This document shows, in pieces, positions 43,152 to 53,248 of a stretch of DNA of 64,000 bases (within the stretch, counting starts at the first letter, position 1; each line of letters opens with the position of its first letter). The position numbers and the translations under genes are program-made. The notes beneath the pieces were generated by a model. That model was given only the letters and a program-made list of their open reading frames with translations. It was not told the origin of the DNA and ran no database searches. Source of the stretch: Pseudomonadota bacterium (lineage in GTDB: Bacteria; Myxococcota_A; UBA796; GCA-2862545); assembly GCA_947475315.1 (NCBI GenBank), contig CANJMY010000001.1, positions 59,273 to 123,272 on the forward strand, given 5' to 3'.

Positions 43152-44167
43152 CCGAACATCGCCAGCTGCACGCCGCGGCCCGGCACCCGGAAGGGCGACA
43201 CCTCCGGGTAGGGCGGCGGCGACGTGAAGCCCAAGCGCTTGCAGGTGGTGTCGAAGACTTGGTCGGTCAGCGCCCACACCTGATCGTGGCCGCGCATGCG
43301 ATCGCCGAACGCGCTGGTCTTCATCTGGCCGTGGTGCGCGCGGCGGATGCGGTCGAACACGGCCTCCGCCCGCAGCGGCAGGGCCTCGCGCAGGCGGTCG
43401 ACGAACACGGTCTCCACGTTGCCGGGCAGGCGCAGCGCGCTCATGAAGGCCCAGGTGGCGCCCGCGGCGCGTGCGGCCTGCAGCGTGCGCGGGATGAGGT
43501 GGTCGGTCAGGCCCGGGATGACCGGCGCCAACGACACGCCCACCGGGATCCCCGCGCTGGCCAGCGCCTCCATGGCGCGCAGGCGCGCAGCCGGGGGCAT
43601 GGTGCCCGGCTCCAGCGCGCGGCACACGTCCGCGTCCAGGATGGGGATGGAGAAGCTCACCGTGACCGCCTTGTGCTCGGCCAGCTGCAGCAGCAGGTCC
43701 AGGTCGCGCTCCACCAGCGGTGAGCGGGTGATGATGGCGACCGGGTTGCGGTAGCGGACCAGCACCTCCAGGCAGGCGCGCGTGATCTTGAGCTTGCGCT
43801 CGATCGGCTGGTACAGGTCGGTCACGCCCGCCATGTGGATGACCTCGCCCTTCCAGGAGCGGCGGCCGAGCTCGGCCTCCAGCACCTCGGCCAGGTCGTG
43901 CTTCACCATCAGCACGCGCTCGAAGTCCGACCCGGCGCCCAGGTCCAGGTACTCGTGGGTGCGCCGCGCGTAGCAGTAGGCGCAGGCGTGGGTGCAGCCC
44001 CGGTACGGGTTGAGCGACCAGCGAAACCCGATGTCCGGCGAGTCGATCTCGCGGATGGCCGTCTTGGCGTGGTCCTCGCGGATCTCCAGGCGCGCGGGGA
44101 GCGGCGGCTCCTCGCGCTCGTAGGTCACGTCGTGGAACGGGTTCGGCGGGTTGCGCGGCTTGAACAT
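43148..44167 (-). CDS. PA0069-type radical SAM protein
   Basis: 339 residues from ATG 44167. Radical SAM cluster motif CTHACAYCYAR (C-x3-C-x2-C, about 57-64) preceded by RWSLNPYRGC, the hallmark of the PA0069/Rv2578c branch related to spore photoproduct lyase. Downstream: GEVIHMAGVTDLYQPIERKLKITRACLE, VAIITRSPLVERD, TVSFSIPILDADVCRALEPG and PAARLRAMEALASAGIPVGVSLAPVIPGLTD. It binds a 4Fe-4S cluster and S-adenosylmethionine; the reaction of this branch is not established to my knowledge. Fpr in this window could supply electrons. Confidence 0.88.
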   Translation of the reverse strand: MFKPRNPPNPFHDVTYEREEPPLPARLEIREDHAKTAIREIDSPDIGFRWSLNPYRGCTHACAYCYARRTHEYLDLGAGSDFERVLMVKHDLAEVLEAELGRRSWKGEVIHMAGVTDLYQPIERKLKITRACLEVLVRYRNPVAIITRSPLVERDLDLLLQLAEHKAVTVSFSIPILDADVCRALEPGTMPPAARLRAMEALASAGIPVGVSLAPVIPGLTDHLIPRTLQAARAAGATWAFMSALRLPGNVETVFVDRLREALPLRAEAVFDRIRRAHHGQMKTSAFGDRMRGHDQVWALTDQVFDTTCKRLGFTSPPPYPEVSPFRVPGRGVQLAMFG

Positions 44168-44223
44168 CTGTTCACTTCTAACGGGCCACCCTGGACCCGT
44201 CGACGGGCGCGCGCGGGCGTCCC

Positions 44224-44562
44224 CTACCCGGCGATCACCCAGTAGACGCCGTGGGCGACCAGCGCGAACACCACGCCCACCAACCACACGCCGACGAACT
44301 GGAGCACCTGCCGATCCTGCTCGGTGACGTGCGGACGCCACCACACCGGCTTGCTCAGCTTGACCTGCTTGGACACCAGCGTGGCGCGCTTGGTGACCCG
44401 CTCCTGCAGCGTGATCGGCTTGACCGCGTCCGGCACGCGCGCGAGCGCATCGCGGTTGAGCTCCGCGCGGAGCCTGGGCGCCGTGTCGTCCGACGGACGG
44501 TTGCGACTCTGCTGTTTTGCCGGTTCTGGGCGTGAAACGGGACGTGGTGCGACCGTGGACAT
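44224..44562 (-). CDS. Small tail-anchored membrane protein, unknown
   Basis: 112 residues from ATG 44562 with GGAGA 7 nt upstream. A basic Pro/Arg-rich, probably disordered half (1-60) leads to an amphipathic stretch and a single C-terminal membrane helix (about 88-110, FVGVWLVGVVFALVAHGVYWV). No family was recognised. It would sit in the inner membrane with its N-terminus in the cytoplasm. Divergent from aroC across 91 bp. Confidence 0.6.
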   Translation of the reverse strand: MSTVAPRPVSRPEPAKQQSRNRPSDDTAPRLRAELNRDALARVPDAVKPITLQERVTKRATLVSKQVKLSKPVWWRPHVTEQDRQVLQFVGVWLVGVVFALVAHGVYWVIAG

Positions 44563-44653
44563 GGCTGGGTCTCCGTCCGCGATCATCGGAACGGATCGTC
44601 ACCGCTGGAGCGGAATTCGCGCCCATGCCGGATCGGTGCGTTAGGCGCCGCCC

Positions 44654-45778
44654 ATGGGAAGCAGCCTCGGACTCCTGTTCCGCTTGACCACCTTTGGCGA
44701 GAGCCACGGCGGCGCCCTCGGCGGCGTCGTCGAGGGCTGTCCGCCCGGCCTCAAGCTCGACCTCGACGCCATCCAAGCCGAGCTCGACCGGCGCAAGCCT
44801 GGCCAATCCAAGCTGACCACGCAGCGCAAGGAGTCCGACCGCGTCACCCTCCTGTCCGGGACGGTGGACGGCGTGACGCTTGGCACGGCGATCGGTTTCA
44901 CCATCCCCAACGAGGACCAGGACAGCCGCGCCTACTCCACGTTCGCGGACAAGTACCGGCCTTCGCACGCGGACTTCACCTACGACGCCCGCTACGGCGT
45001 CCGCGCCACGGCCGGCGGCGGCCGCGCCAGCGCGCGTGAGACGGCCGCGCGGGTGGTCGGCGGCGCCATCGCCCGTCAGGTCCTGCAGCACCTCGGCGGC
45101 GTCGAGGTCGTGGCCTGGGTCGAGCGCGTGCAGGATCTGGTCGCCACGGTCGACCCCGCCACGGTCACCACCGCCCTGGTCGACGTCAACGACGTGCGCT
45201 GCCCGGACGCGGCGGCCGCGATCAAGATGGAAGAGCGCATCAAGGCCGTGCGCGCCGAAGGCGACAGCGTCGGCGGCGTGGTGCGCTGCGTGGCGCGCGG
45301 CGTACCCGCGGGCCTCGGTGATCCGGTCTTCGACAAGCTCGAGGCCGACCTGGGCAAGGCGCTGCTGTCGCTGCCCGCCGCCAAGGGCTTTGAGTCGGGC
45401 AGCGGGTTCGCCGGGACCTACCTGACCGGCCTCGCGCACAACGACGTGTTCGTGCCCGACGCCGCGAAGGGGATTGCCACCACCACCAACCGGTCGGGCG
45501 GCATCCAGGGCGGCATCAGCAATGGCATGCCCGTCGAGGTCGCGGTCGCCTTCAAGCCGGTCGCCACCGTGTTCCGTGAGCAGCCCACCGTGGACCGCAA
45601 CGGGGCAGCTGTCACGCTGATGCCGCGCGGTCGTCACGACCCGTGCGTGCTGCCTCGCGCCGTCCCCATGGTCGAGGCGATGGTCTGTCTGGTGCTCGTC
45701 GACCATTGGCTGCGTTGGCGGGGTCAGGTCGGATCTGCGCCTGCAATCCCGATCGGACGGGGCTTTGAAACTCGGTAA
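44654..45778 (+). CDS. aroC: Chorismate synthase
   Basis: 374 residues, normal length. Converts 5-enolpyruvylshikimate-3-phosphate to chorismate using reduced FMN, the last common step to aromatic amino acids. Signatures: [20 protein letters not shown] at the N-terminus, [27 protein letters not shown] in the middle, and [11 protein letters not shown] and [19 protein letters not shown] near the end. All are intact. The ribosome-binding site is weak. Single gene; no other aro gene is adjacent. Confidence 0.96.
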   Translation: MGSSLGLLFRLTTFGESHGGALGGVVEGCPPGLKLDLDAIQAELDRRKPGQSKLTTQRKESDRVTLLSGTVDGVTLGTAIGFTIPNEDQDSRAYSTFADKYRPSHADFTYDARYGVRATAGGGRASARETAARVVGGAIARQVLQHLGGVEVVAWVERVQDLVATVDPATVTTALVDVNDVRCPDAAAAIKMEERIKAVRAEGDSVGGVVRCVARGVPAGLGDPVFDKLEADLGKALLSLPAAKGFESGSGFAGTYLTGLAHNDVFVPDAAKGIATTTNRSGGIQGGISNGMPVEVAVAFKPVATVFREQPTVDRNGAAVTLMPRGRHDPCVLPRAVPMVEAMVCLVLVDHWLRWRGQVGSAPAIPIGRGFETR

Positions 45779-45876
45779 TCCAGAGTCTCACGTCCATTGA
45801 CCTTGTTTCCATGACTTTTGGCCGCGATGTCTGTTAAAACCCGCAAGGTCGCGGGAACGCGACACGAGGTGGGCAC

Positions 45877-48672
45877 GTGGTGGAAGTCTTTGCGCGGTGG
45901 GTCACCCGCCGTCCGGTAGCTTGGGCGATCGTCGTCCTGACGGCGTTGTTTGTTGCGGTGAGCACGTACTACGGAATGGAGCTGAAGCAGGACGACGACG
46001 TCCTGGCGTTCCTCCCCGCGAGCAACCCGGACATCCAGGCCTTCCGCGACATCAACGCCAAGTTCGGCTCGACCGACGTGGCGCTGGTTGGCATCCCTAC
46101 CGACGACCCATTCGACCCGAAGTTCCTGGAGCGCCTTCAACGCGTCACGGACGCCCTGCGTGACACGGAAGGCCTCGACAGCGTCCTGACGCTCACCAAC
46201 GTCTCCGACTTCGTCGAAGACAAGGTGAACGGCGGCATCATCACCGACACGCTGATCCACGAGCTGCCGACCAACCAAGCCGAGGAAGACGCGATCCGCG
46301 CCCGCGTCATGAGCCGAGACCACATCGTGGGCACGCTCATCAGCAAGGACGCCGACGCGGTGCTCGTCTACGCCTTCGCGACGCCCGGCCAGCAGCCCCG
46401 CGAGATCGCCGACCACGTCCGCAAGGCGGTCGAGCCGATCTTCCCCGACACCAAGCTGTACTGGGGCGGCGCGCCGTTCTACTCGACCTGGATCTACGAG
46501 ACGTCGCAGCACGACATCGACAAGCTCACGCCGTGGTCGATCGCCACCAAGCTGGGCATCCTGCTGGTGGCCTTCCGCGACCCGGTCGGCACGCTGCTCG
46601 GCCTGCTCGTCACCGCCGCCGGCCTGATGTCGTCGCGCGCGGCCATGTACCTGCTCGGCGTGCCGTTCAACGTCGTGCTGTCGTCCATGCCGGTCATCCT
46701 GTTCGCCACCGGCAGCGCCTACGCGATCCACATCCTGTCGTACTACAACCAGCACGCGCGCGTCGTCGGCCGCAACGCCGAGGCGGTCGTCCGCACGCTG
46801 GTCAGCACCGGCCCCACCACGCTGGTCGCGGGCCTCACCACGGTCGCAGGCCTCGCGTCATTCGCCACGATGGACATCGTGCCGATGCAGGCCTTCGGCG
46901 TGTTCACCGGCTTGGGTCTGTTCGTCGCGCTTGTGCTGTCGCTGACCTTCGTGCCCGCCGTGATCACGCTCTGGCCGCGCCCGGATCGCGGCGCGTCCGC
47001 CGGTCCGCTCGACCCGTTCACGCGCAGCCTCGCCAAGGGCGTGCGCACGCACCGTGGCTTCGCCGCGGTCGCCACGGCCGTGGTCACCGGACTCAGCATC
47101 TGGTTCGCCGGCCACATCGAAGCGCGCATGGACCTCGCCGCGTTCTTCACGCCCGGCAGCGAGCCGGAGCAGGCCGAGACCTTCCTGCACGAGAAGTTCG
47201 GCGGATCGCAGTTCATCCAGGTGCTCGTCCACGGCGACCTCGACGCGCCGGAGACCGTCCGCGAGATCGGCCGCATCGGCGACCGCCTCCGCACCCTGCC
47301 TGGCGTGTCCAACGTCACCAGCGTGGAAGACGCCGTGGGCCTGGTCGGCCAGGCCATGGTCGGCTCTCGCCGCGTGCCCGACACCCGCGGCCAGGTCGGC
47401 TCGCTCTACCGCTTCCTCAGCGCCGACCGCGCCTCGTCGCGCCTGATCACCGACGACCACCAGTACGCCCTGATGCAGGTGAAGCTGTCGTCCGCGGACC
47501 CGCACGAGATCGACAAGGCGCTCGAGCAGATCGAGGCGCTGATCGGCTCTGAGGCCATCAGCAGCTACAAGATCGTCGACCGGCTGACCGACGCGCCCGC
47601 CGTCGACGCCCGCGCGCGCTCGCTGATCCTCACGCGCATCCACGGTCTGGCGGCCAGCTTCAGCGTCGCCCTTCCGGACGACCTGGAGACCCGCCTCGAC
47701 GCCGCGATGAACGCGCCCGTCCCCACGCCGGACCCTGCGCTGGTCGCGGGCCCCGTGCTCGCGTTCCTCACGTCGAGCGAGTCCTGGGTCACGCTGACGC
47801 CCGAGCAGGCCACCGCGGTGTCGACCGCCGTCGCCCCGCTCCCCTCCGACGCCGCGCCGGAGGTCCTCTCGGCCGCGCTCGCCGCGGCCCTGGCCGTGCC
47901 GGCCGACGACCGCACGGTCGGCGACCTGATGATCGTGCTGGAAGCGCCGCTCGCGGACATCCGCCGCACGGCCAGCGCCGAGTCCATGGCGCAGAGCCTG
48001 ATGCTCACGCTCGGCATCACGCCGCCCCCCGGTGACGCGGGCACGCGCTTCGTCGCGGGCGTCGCCTCCAAGCTGCAGGACCGCGGCATCCCCGACGGCA
48101 TGGTCGCCGACGCCACCGCGCCGAACAAGCTCGAGTGGAGCGTCAACGGCAGCCCGGTGCTGTACCGCGGCCTCTCCACGAGCGTGCTCGGCAACCTCTA
48201 CAAGTCGATGTTCACCGCGCTCGGCCTGGTGGTGCTGATCATCAGCCTGCTGTTCCGCTCGCTGTGGGTCGGCCTGCTCGCCGCGTCCCCCACCGCCATC
48301 ACCCTCGCCATCGTGTACGGCGGCATGGGCCTGGTCGGCATCCCGCTCGACATCGGCACCTCCATGGTCGCCAGCCTGATCCTGGGCGCCGGCGTGGACT
48401 ACGCGGTGCACTTCCTCTGGAATTGGGACGCCCGCGAGGGCGAGACCATGCACTCGGCCATCGACCGGGCGGTGGATGAGACCTGTCACGGCATTTGGAC
48501 GAACGGAATTGCCTTCGCCATGGGTTTCAGCGTGCTTGCCCTCGGAGACGCTCGCGCGCTCCAGAACGTGGGCAGGCTGACCGCCGCAGCGCTCCTCGTC
48601 GCGGCCTTCGCGACCTTCATCCTCATCCCCCTGCTCGCCAACAAGCGTAGCTACCTGACCAAGCGGTCCTGA
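45877..48672 (+). CDS. RND/MMPL-superfamily exporter
   Basis: 931 residues from GTG 45877 with GAGGTGG upstream. Topology is that of the MMPL/HpnN-type RND branch: TM1 near 15-35, a periplasmic loop, a first TM bundle (about 220-370) with FATGSAYAIHILSYYNQ and a second bundle (about 770-925) with ILGAGVDYAVHFLWNWDAR, the GxxxDYxxH-type proton-relay motif. It probably moves lipids or other hydrophobic molecules from the inner membrane. Residues about 560-720 are an Ala-rich helical insert in the second loop. It is followed by a LolA-like protein and an outer-membrane barrel. Confidence 0.88.
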   Translation: MVEVFARWVTRRPVAWAIVVLTALFVAVSTYYGMELKQDDDVLAFLPASNPDIQAFRDINAKFGSTDVALVGIPTDDPFDPKFLERLQRVTDALRDTEGLDSVLTLTNVSDFVEDKVNGGIITDTLIHELPTNQAEEDAIRARVMSRDHIVGTLISKDADAVLVYAFATPGQQPREIADHVRKAVEPIFPDTKLYWGGAPFYSTWIYETSQHDIDKLTPWSIATKLGILLVAFRDPVGTLLGLLVTAAGLMSSRAAMYLLGVPFNVVLSSMPVILFATGSAYAIHILSYYNQHARVVGRNAEAVVRTLVSTGPTTLVAGLTTVAGLASFATMDIVPMQAFGVFTGLGLFVALVLSLTFVPAVITLWPRPDRGASAGPLDPFTRSLAKGVRTHRGFAAVATAVVTGLSIWFAGHIEARMDLAAFFTPGSEPEQAETFLHEKFGGSQFIQVLVHGDLDAPETVREIGRIGDRLRTLPGVSNVTSVEDAVGLVGQAMVGSRRVPDTRGQVGSLYRFLSADRASSRLITDDHQYALMQVKLSSADPHEIDKALEQIEALIGSEAISSYKIVDRLTDAPAVDARARSLILTRIHGLAASFSVALPDDLETRLDAAMNAPVPTPDPALVAGPVLAFLTSSESWVTLTPEQATAVSTAVAPLPSDAAPEVLSAALAAALAVPADDRTVGDLMIVLEAPLADIRRTASAESMAQSLMLTLGITPPPGDAGTRFVAGVASKLQDRGIPDGMVADATAPNKLEWSVNGSPVLYRGLSTSVLGNLYKSMFTALGLVVLIISLLFRSLWVGLLAASPTAITLAIVYGGMGLVGIPLDIGTSMVASLILGAGVDYAVHFLWNWDAREGETMHSAIDRAVDETCHGIWTNGIAFAMGFSVLALGDARALQNVGRLTAAALLVAAFATFILIPLLANKRSYLTKRS

Positions 48673-48698
48673 CCGCCGCTCACCCTCCAGGAGACCCC

Positions 48699-49439
48699 AT
48701 GCGCACCCTGCTCACCCTCGGCCTGCTCGTGCTCAGCACGTCGTCCGCCTACGCCGCCACCGCCGCCGAGGTCCTCGCCAAGGTCGACAAGAACCTGGGC
48801 AACTTCAAGGACCAGGTCGTCGTCTTCCAGGTCCAGAACATGAAGCCGGGCAGCAGCACGCCCCAGTCCATGAAGTTCCGCTCGTACGTGAAGGCGGGCA
48901 AGAACTTCGTCGAGTTCCTGGAGCCCGGCGACGTGAAGGGCATGCGCATCCTCACGCTCGGCCCCACCGAGATCTACACCTACCTGCCCGAGTACGGCCG
49001 CATCCGCCGCGTGGCCAGCGGCAACCTGGAGCAAGGCTTCCTGGGCACCACGCTCACGCAAGCCGACATGGCGACGCTGTCGTACGGCATCGTCTACACG
49101 CCCACGCTGACGTCCGAGACGGCCACCGGCTACGTGCTCGATCTGGTGTCCAAGGACCCGGTGAACACCGCCTACGACCACCTCCGCATGGAGGTCGAGA
49201 AGGCCCGCAGCGTCCCCACCAAGATCGACTACCTCGCCGCCGACGGCACGGTCGTTCGCACGCAGCTGCGCTCCAAGTACAGCTGCCCGCGCGCAGACTA
49301 CTGCACGTTCGGCGAGCTCAAGATGATCGACAACTCGCGCGCCGGCGCGTGGACGACGCTCGTTCCGGTCGACTTGAAGATCGACACCGGCGTCGCCGAT
49401 GACGTATTCTCGCAGCGGACGCTCCAGCTCGGCCTGTGA
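48699..49439 (+). CDS. Outer-membrane lipoprotein-sorting (LolA-like) protein
   Basis: 246 residues; CAGGAGA precedes ATG 48699. Signal peptide ends SSAYA. The mature protein shows the LolA/LolB-like half-barrel seen in proteins encoded beside RND exporters: AEVLAKVDKNLGNFKDQ, KFRSYVKAGKNFVEFLEPGDVKGMRILTLGPTEIYTYLPEYGRIRRV, then a GFLGTTLTQADMATL segment. It would carry a lipid or hydrophobic substrate across the periplasm. 26 bp after the exporter gene and 31 bp before the barrel gene. Confidence 0.85.
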   Translation: MRTLLTLGLLVLSTSSAYAATAAEVLAKVDKNLGNFKDQVVVFQVQNMKPGSSTPQSMKFRSYVKAGKNFVEFLEPGDVKGMRILTLGPTEIYTYLPEYGRIRRVASGNLEQGFLGTTLTQADMATLSYGIVYTPTLTSETATGYVLDLVSKDPVNTAYDHLRMEVEKARSVPTKIDYLAADGTVVRTQLRSKYSCPRADYCTFGELKMIDNSRAGAWTTLVPVDLKIDTGVADDVFSQRTLQLGL

Positions 49440-49470
49440 GCTCGCTTTTCTGACCCAGTGGGAGGGTAAT

Positions 49471-51393
49471 GTGCGACCTTTGATCGTGTGTGCGTTGTGC
49501 TGGGCGGTCACGCCCCAAGCGTGGGCGGACGAACCTTCGAGCGCGGCGGCTCCTGCCGACAGCGCCACCGAAGTCTCCGCAGTACCCTCCGCCGAACCCG
49601 TCGACGCCACGACGGCTGAGCCGGCCGCCGAACAGCCCCCCGTCGAGGTGGTGGCCGAGGAGCCGCCGCCCTGGGCCAACGGCGACTCGTCCACCGAGGA
49701 GGCCGCGCCTTCCCGCGCCGCCGATCAGCTGCAGTTCACGTTCGGCGGCCAGCTGGAGTACAACCTCCGCTTCCGTCCCGTGGCGTACACCTACGGCACC
49801 TACTTTCATGACGTGGCCGAGCCGCCCACGCTGTCGCGCAACGAGCTGAAGGCGCGCTTCAAGGTCGGCGCCAAGCTGGGCCGCTACGGCATGCAGTCGG
49901 ACGTGGAGTTGGCGCTCCGCGCGTCGCCTCAGGCCAAGTCGCTGGGTGACCTGTCCGAGGTGAAGTGGGTCACGCCCTTCTTCATCGAGGCCAAGGAGGC
50001 TTACGTCTACGGACGCGACGCGTTCGGCGCCAAGGGCCTGGACTTCCGCGTCGGCCAGCAGCTCGCGCTGTTCGGCGTGGGCGATCAGTTCAACCCCACC
50101 AACACGATCAACCCCGACGACTTCGAGGACGTGCTCCTGTTCGGCGAGCAGCAGGGCAACCTGATGGTCCGCCTGGACTACAGCCCGGCCTGGAACTGGC
50201 AGATCACCGGCATCCTGATCCCGGTCTTCAAGCCCGCGCTGCTGCCCGACACCGGCTACCTCGCGCAGACGCCCGACCGCTTCCCGTTCACGGACGAGCA
50301 GACGCGCTGGGACCTCAACGCCGAGGCGTTCACGGCGGAGGCGCTCTTCCAGACCCCGACGGTCGTGCGCGACGTCAGCATCCAGATGCCGGAGCTCGCG
50401 GCCAAGAACATGCAGGCCTTCGGCCGCGTGGCGGCGTCGCTCGGCGGCCAGGACATCGCGCTGTCGTACTACTACGGCTTCAACGACACGCCCGTGCCCC
50501 TCGCGCAGGACGCCTACCAGAGCACGGACAAGATCTGCCTCAACGACAAGGACCCCAACTCCGCGTGCGTGAACGGCCTGCTCCAGTCGGACGTCACGCT
50601 CGGCTACCAGCGCATGCAGACGCTGGGCCTGAACATGTCGGGCGAGTTCGACGCGTTCGGCTGGCTCGGCGAGTCGGTGAAGCCGATCGGCTACCGGTTT
50701 GAGCTCGGCGTGTTCTTCCCGGAAGAGATCAACATGGCCGTCAACATGCACAACATCGCGTTCCCGCTCGCGCCGGTGCAGGACGGTCCCCACGCGTTCA
50801 AGTCGGAGCCCGGCGGCAACGTCGCCACCTCCAAGCCCTTCGCCAAGTGGACGCTCGGCCTCGACTACACGTTCAACAAGCACCTCTACATGAACACCCA
50901 GTGGGTCCACGGCTTCCCCGATGAGTTCGGCGCCGGCGACTGGATGAGCAAGGGCAGCCAGGTGCGCCAGTCGAGCATCCGCGACGGCGCCTCGCCGCTG
51001 GAGTGCATCGACATCGCGTCCTTCTCCGGCAAGGGCGAGGCCTGCGCCGAGGAGTGGCTCAAGCCCAAGCTCGGCGACTACCTCGTGGTCGGCCTGGACA
51101 CGATCCTCGCGTCGCAGGCGATCACCATCCGCCTGTTCACCATCTGGGATCTGCTGGGCGCCACCCACACCTCCTACGACGCGGACGCCGGCGAGCGCAC
51201 GAGCAAGCACTACAGCATGATCACGCCGGAGGGCTTCTCCGCCGTCATCTACCCAGAGCTGATCTACAAGCCGGGCAGCGGCCTGGAGTTCCACGCGGGC
51301 GCGCTGCTGCAGTTCGGCAAGTCCTACTCGCGGTTCGGCGCGCCTGAGAATGGCGGCCACCAGATCTTCTTCCGCGCCAAGTACTCCTTCTGA
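49471..51393 (+). CDS. Outer-membrane beta-barrel protein (DUF1302-like)
   Basis: 640 residues from GTG 49471 with GGAGGG 4 nt upstream. Signal peptide (VCALCWAVTPQAWA) then an acidic Ala/Pro linker (20-85). From about 90, amphipathic strands alternate as in porins: FTFGGQLEYNLRFRPVAY, EAYVYGRDAFGAKGLDFRVGQQLALFGVGDQFNPTNTINP, which recalls DUF1302 proteins, and the chain ends FRAKYSF with the terminal Phe recognised by BamA. Likely the outer-membrane end of an RND-LolA-barrel pathway, or a receptor for the exported lipid. A perfect hairpin follows its stop. Confidence 0.78.
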   Translation: MRPLIVCALCWAVTPQAWADEPSSAAAPADSATEVSAVPSAEPVDATTAEPAAEQPPVEVVAEEPPPWANGDSSTEEAAPSRAADQLQFTFGGQLEYNLRFRPVAYTYGTYFHDVAEPPTLSRNELKARFKVGAKLGRYGMQSDVELALRASPQAKSLGDLSEVKWVTPFFIEAKEAYVYGRDAFGAKGLDFRVGQQLALFGVGDQFNPTNTINPDDFEDVLLFGEQQGNLMVRLDYSPAWNWQITGILIPVFKPALLPDTGYLAQTPDRFPFTDEQTRWDLNAEAFTAEALFQTPTVVRDVSIQMPELAAKNMQAFGRVAASLGGQDIALSYYYGFNDTPVPLAQDAYQSTDKICLNDKDPNSACVNGLLQSDVTLGYQRMQTLGLNMSGEFDAFGWLGESVKPIGYRFELGVFFPEEINMAVNMHNIAFPLAPVQDGPHAFKSEPGGNVATSKPFAKWTLGLDYTFNKHLYMNTQWVHGFPDEFGAGDWMSKGSQVRQSSIRDGASPLECIDIASFSGKGEACAEEWLKPKLGDYLVVGLDTILASQAITIRLFTIWDLLGATHTSYDADAGERTSKHYSMITPEGFSAVIYPELIYKPGSGLEFHAGALLQFGKSYSRFGAPENGGHQIFFRAKYSF

Positions 51394-51400
51394 TCGGCCG

Positions 51401-51431
51401 CGCGGCGCCGCGAACGTTTCGCGGCGCCGCG
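51401..51431. terminator. Perfect 14-bp hairpin between convergent genes
   Basis: CGCGGCGCCGCGAA, loop CGT, TTCGCGGCGCCGCG: a perfect stem 8 bp after the barrel gene stop and 30 bp from the convergent WD40-protein stop. Bidirectional terminator without T tract. Confidence 0.75.
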
Positions 51432-51460
51432 TGTCGACAGAGGACCTTGCGACCGACGCC

Positions 51461-53248
51461 CTACGGCAGCGTGTGCACCAGCACCACGCCGTCCGTGTCT
51501 GCGCTCGCCACCTGGTGCCCGTCCGGCGACACCGACACGCGCGTGATCCGCGCGCGGTGGCCGTCCAGCTCCGTCAGCACGGCGCCGCTGGTGTCGAGCA
51601 CGATCACCTGCCCGTGGTCCGTGCCCACCACCACGCGACCGCTCGGCGTGACGCCGAGATCGGTGACGGCCCCGTCCACGCGCATCGCGTCCTGCAGCGG
51701 CGCTGAGCCCGGCGACCAGCGCGTGATCACGCCCGACACGCCCGACGTCCAGATCCACTTCCCGTCCGGCGACCAACCCACGCCCACCACGTAGCCGTTG
51801 CGCGGCCGGTCGAGCGCGCCGTCGTAGACCACCGCCGCCGTCGCCACGTCGATCACCACCAGGTGGTTGCCGGCCGTGGTCGCCGCGAGGCGCTTGCCGT
51901 CCGGAGAGAAGGCCACGCGGTTCACCGCGCTCGCCAGCTTGAGCCCACGCGCCGCGCCCGTGGTCCCGTCCACGATCGCCACGTTGCCGTTCTCCGCCCC
52001 AGCCGCCGCGCGCGCGCCGTCGCGGGTGATGGCCACCGCGTTCCAGTGGCCGTCCGCGAACCAGAGCGTGCCGCCCTTGGTGGGCGTGAGCATCGCGCCG
52101 GCCTCCGCCGCCACGATCACCAGGTCGGCGCTCGACGTCGCCAGATCCGAGATGGGCCCGCCCTCAAAGTCGAGCGTCGCCGTCCGGCGCCCCTCCCCCG
52201 TGACCCAGCTCATCACCTTCCCGTCCGCCGCGCCGGTGAACAGCACCGCGCCGCCCCAGCCGAACCCGCGCACTGGCCCCGAGTGGCCAGGGGGCGCCGT
52301 CACCGCCACAGCCCCGGTCGACGGGCTCACCAGCGCAAAGCTCGAGGGGCCCGTGCTGACTGCGGCCACGGTGCCGTCCGGCGTGCTCGACGCGCGGAAG
52401 GGCACCGGCGCGACCCCGCCGTTGCGCACCACGTGGGCGTCGCGCGCGTCGAGCGTGACCACACCCTTGTCGGTGGCGGCCAAGCCCACTGGGCTGCCCG
52501 GTGTGCGCAGGTAGGTCGCGATCCGGCCATGCCCGAGCAGCGCCACCGCCTCGGCCCCGCTGTGGGCGCTCCAGACCCAGCGCTGGCCTCCGGCGCTCAT
52601 GCCCCACAGCTCGTTCTTGCCCGCGGCGAAGCCCACGCCGGCGCACCGATCGCCGGCGTCGAACGGGTGCCCGGTCTCCTCGCCACCGTCTTCGACGCGC
52701 CACACCACGGCGGCGGTGCCCGCGCAGGCCGCCAGGTACCGGCCGTCGTCGCTGGGCACCAGATCGGTGAAGACCGCGCCCGCGCCAAACACGCCGACCT
52801 GCGTCCAGGTGGCCGGATCGAACACCAGGACGGCCGCGCGCTCGGTCGACACGAGCACGCGGCCGTCCGCGAGCAGCGCAAAGTCCCGCACGCTGCGTCC
52901 GCCCAGGTCGACGTCCTTCTGCCGGGCCAACGTCGTCGCGTCGAACACGACGAAGCCGTCCTCCCACCCCACCAGCAGGTGCGCGCCGTCGAGCGTCGCG
53001 CCGATCGCCTGCACCGGCGACTCCAGATCCGGATCCAGCAGGCCGACACCGCGCCCGGTCCGAGCGTCCCACACGCCGACCGTGCGCGCGAAGGCGCCGA
53101 ACGCGAGCACCCGACCGCCATCCGGGGTGATCAACACGTCGGCGAGCTCGCCCTGGACCACCATCGGATCCGAGCCGAGGCGAACGCCCTCCGCCGCGGC
53201 GACCACACCAGGGGAGAGCACGGCGAGCAGCAGGACCATGGAGCGCAT
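51461..53248 (-). CDS. Exported WD40-type beta-propeller protein
   Basis: 595 residues from ATG 53248 (GAGG upstream). Signal peptide MRSMVLLLAVLSPGVVAAAEG. The remainder is a run of about a dozen four-stranded repeats with ITPDGGRVLAFG, GVWDARTGRG, AFSPDGKRLAAT and SVSPDGHQVASADTDGVVLV, typical of WD40/YVTN propellers, probably two propellers in tandem. No enzymatic motif. It would sit in the periplasm or on the surface as a scaffold. It shares an upstream region with the first Flp-like gene. Confidence 0.8.
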   Translation of the reverse strand: MRSMVLLLAVLSPGVVAAAEGVRLGSDPMVVQGELADVLITPDGGRVLAFGAFARTVGVWDARTGRGVGLLDPDLESPVQAIGATLDGAHLLVGWEDGFVVFDATTLARQKDVDLGGRSVRDFALLADGRVLVSTERAAVLVFDPATWTQVGVFGAGAVFTDLVPSDDGRYLAACAGTAAVVWRVEDGGEETGHPFDAGDRCAGVGFAAGKNELWGMSAGGQRWVWSAHSGAEAVALLGHGRIATYLRTPGSPVGLAATDKGVVTLDARDAHVVRNGGVAPVPFRASSTPDGTVAAVSTGPSSFALVSPSTGAVAVTAPPGHSGPVRGFGWGGAVLFTGAADGKVMSWVTGEGRRTATLDFEGGPISDLATSSADLVIVAAEAGAMLTPTKGGTLWFADGHWNAVAITRDGARAAAGAENGNVAIVDGTTGAARGLKLASAVNRVAFSPDGKRLAATTAGNHLVVIDVATAAVVYDGALDRPRNGYVVGVGWSPDGKWIWTSGVSGVITRWSPGSAPLQDAMRVDGAVTDLGVTPSGRVVVGTDHGQVIVLDTSGAVLTELDGHRARITRVSVSPDGHQVASADTDGVVLVHTLP

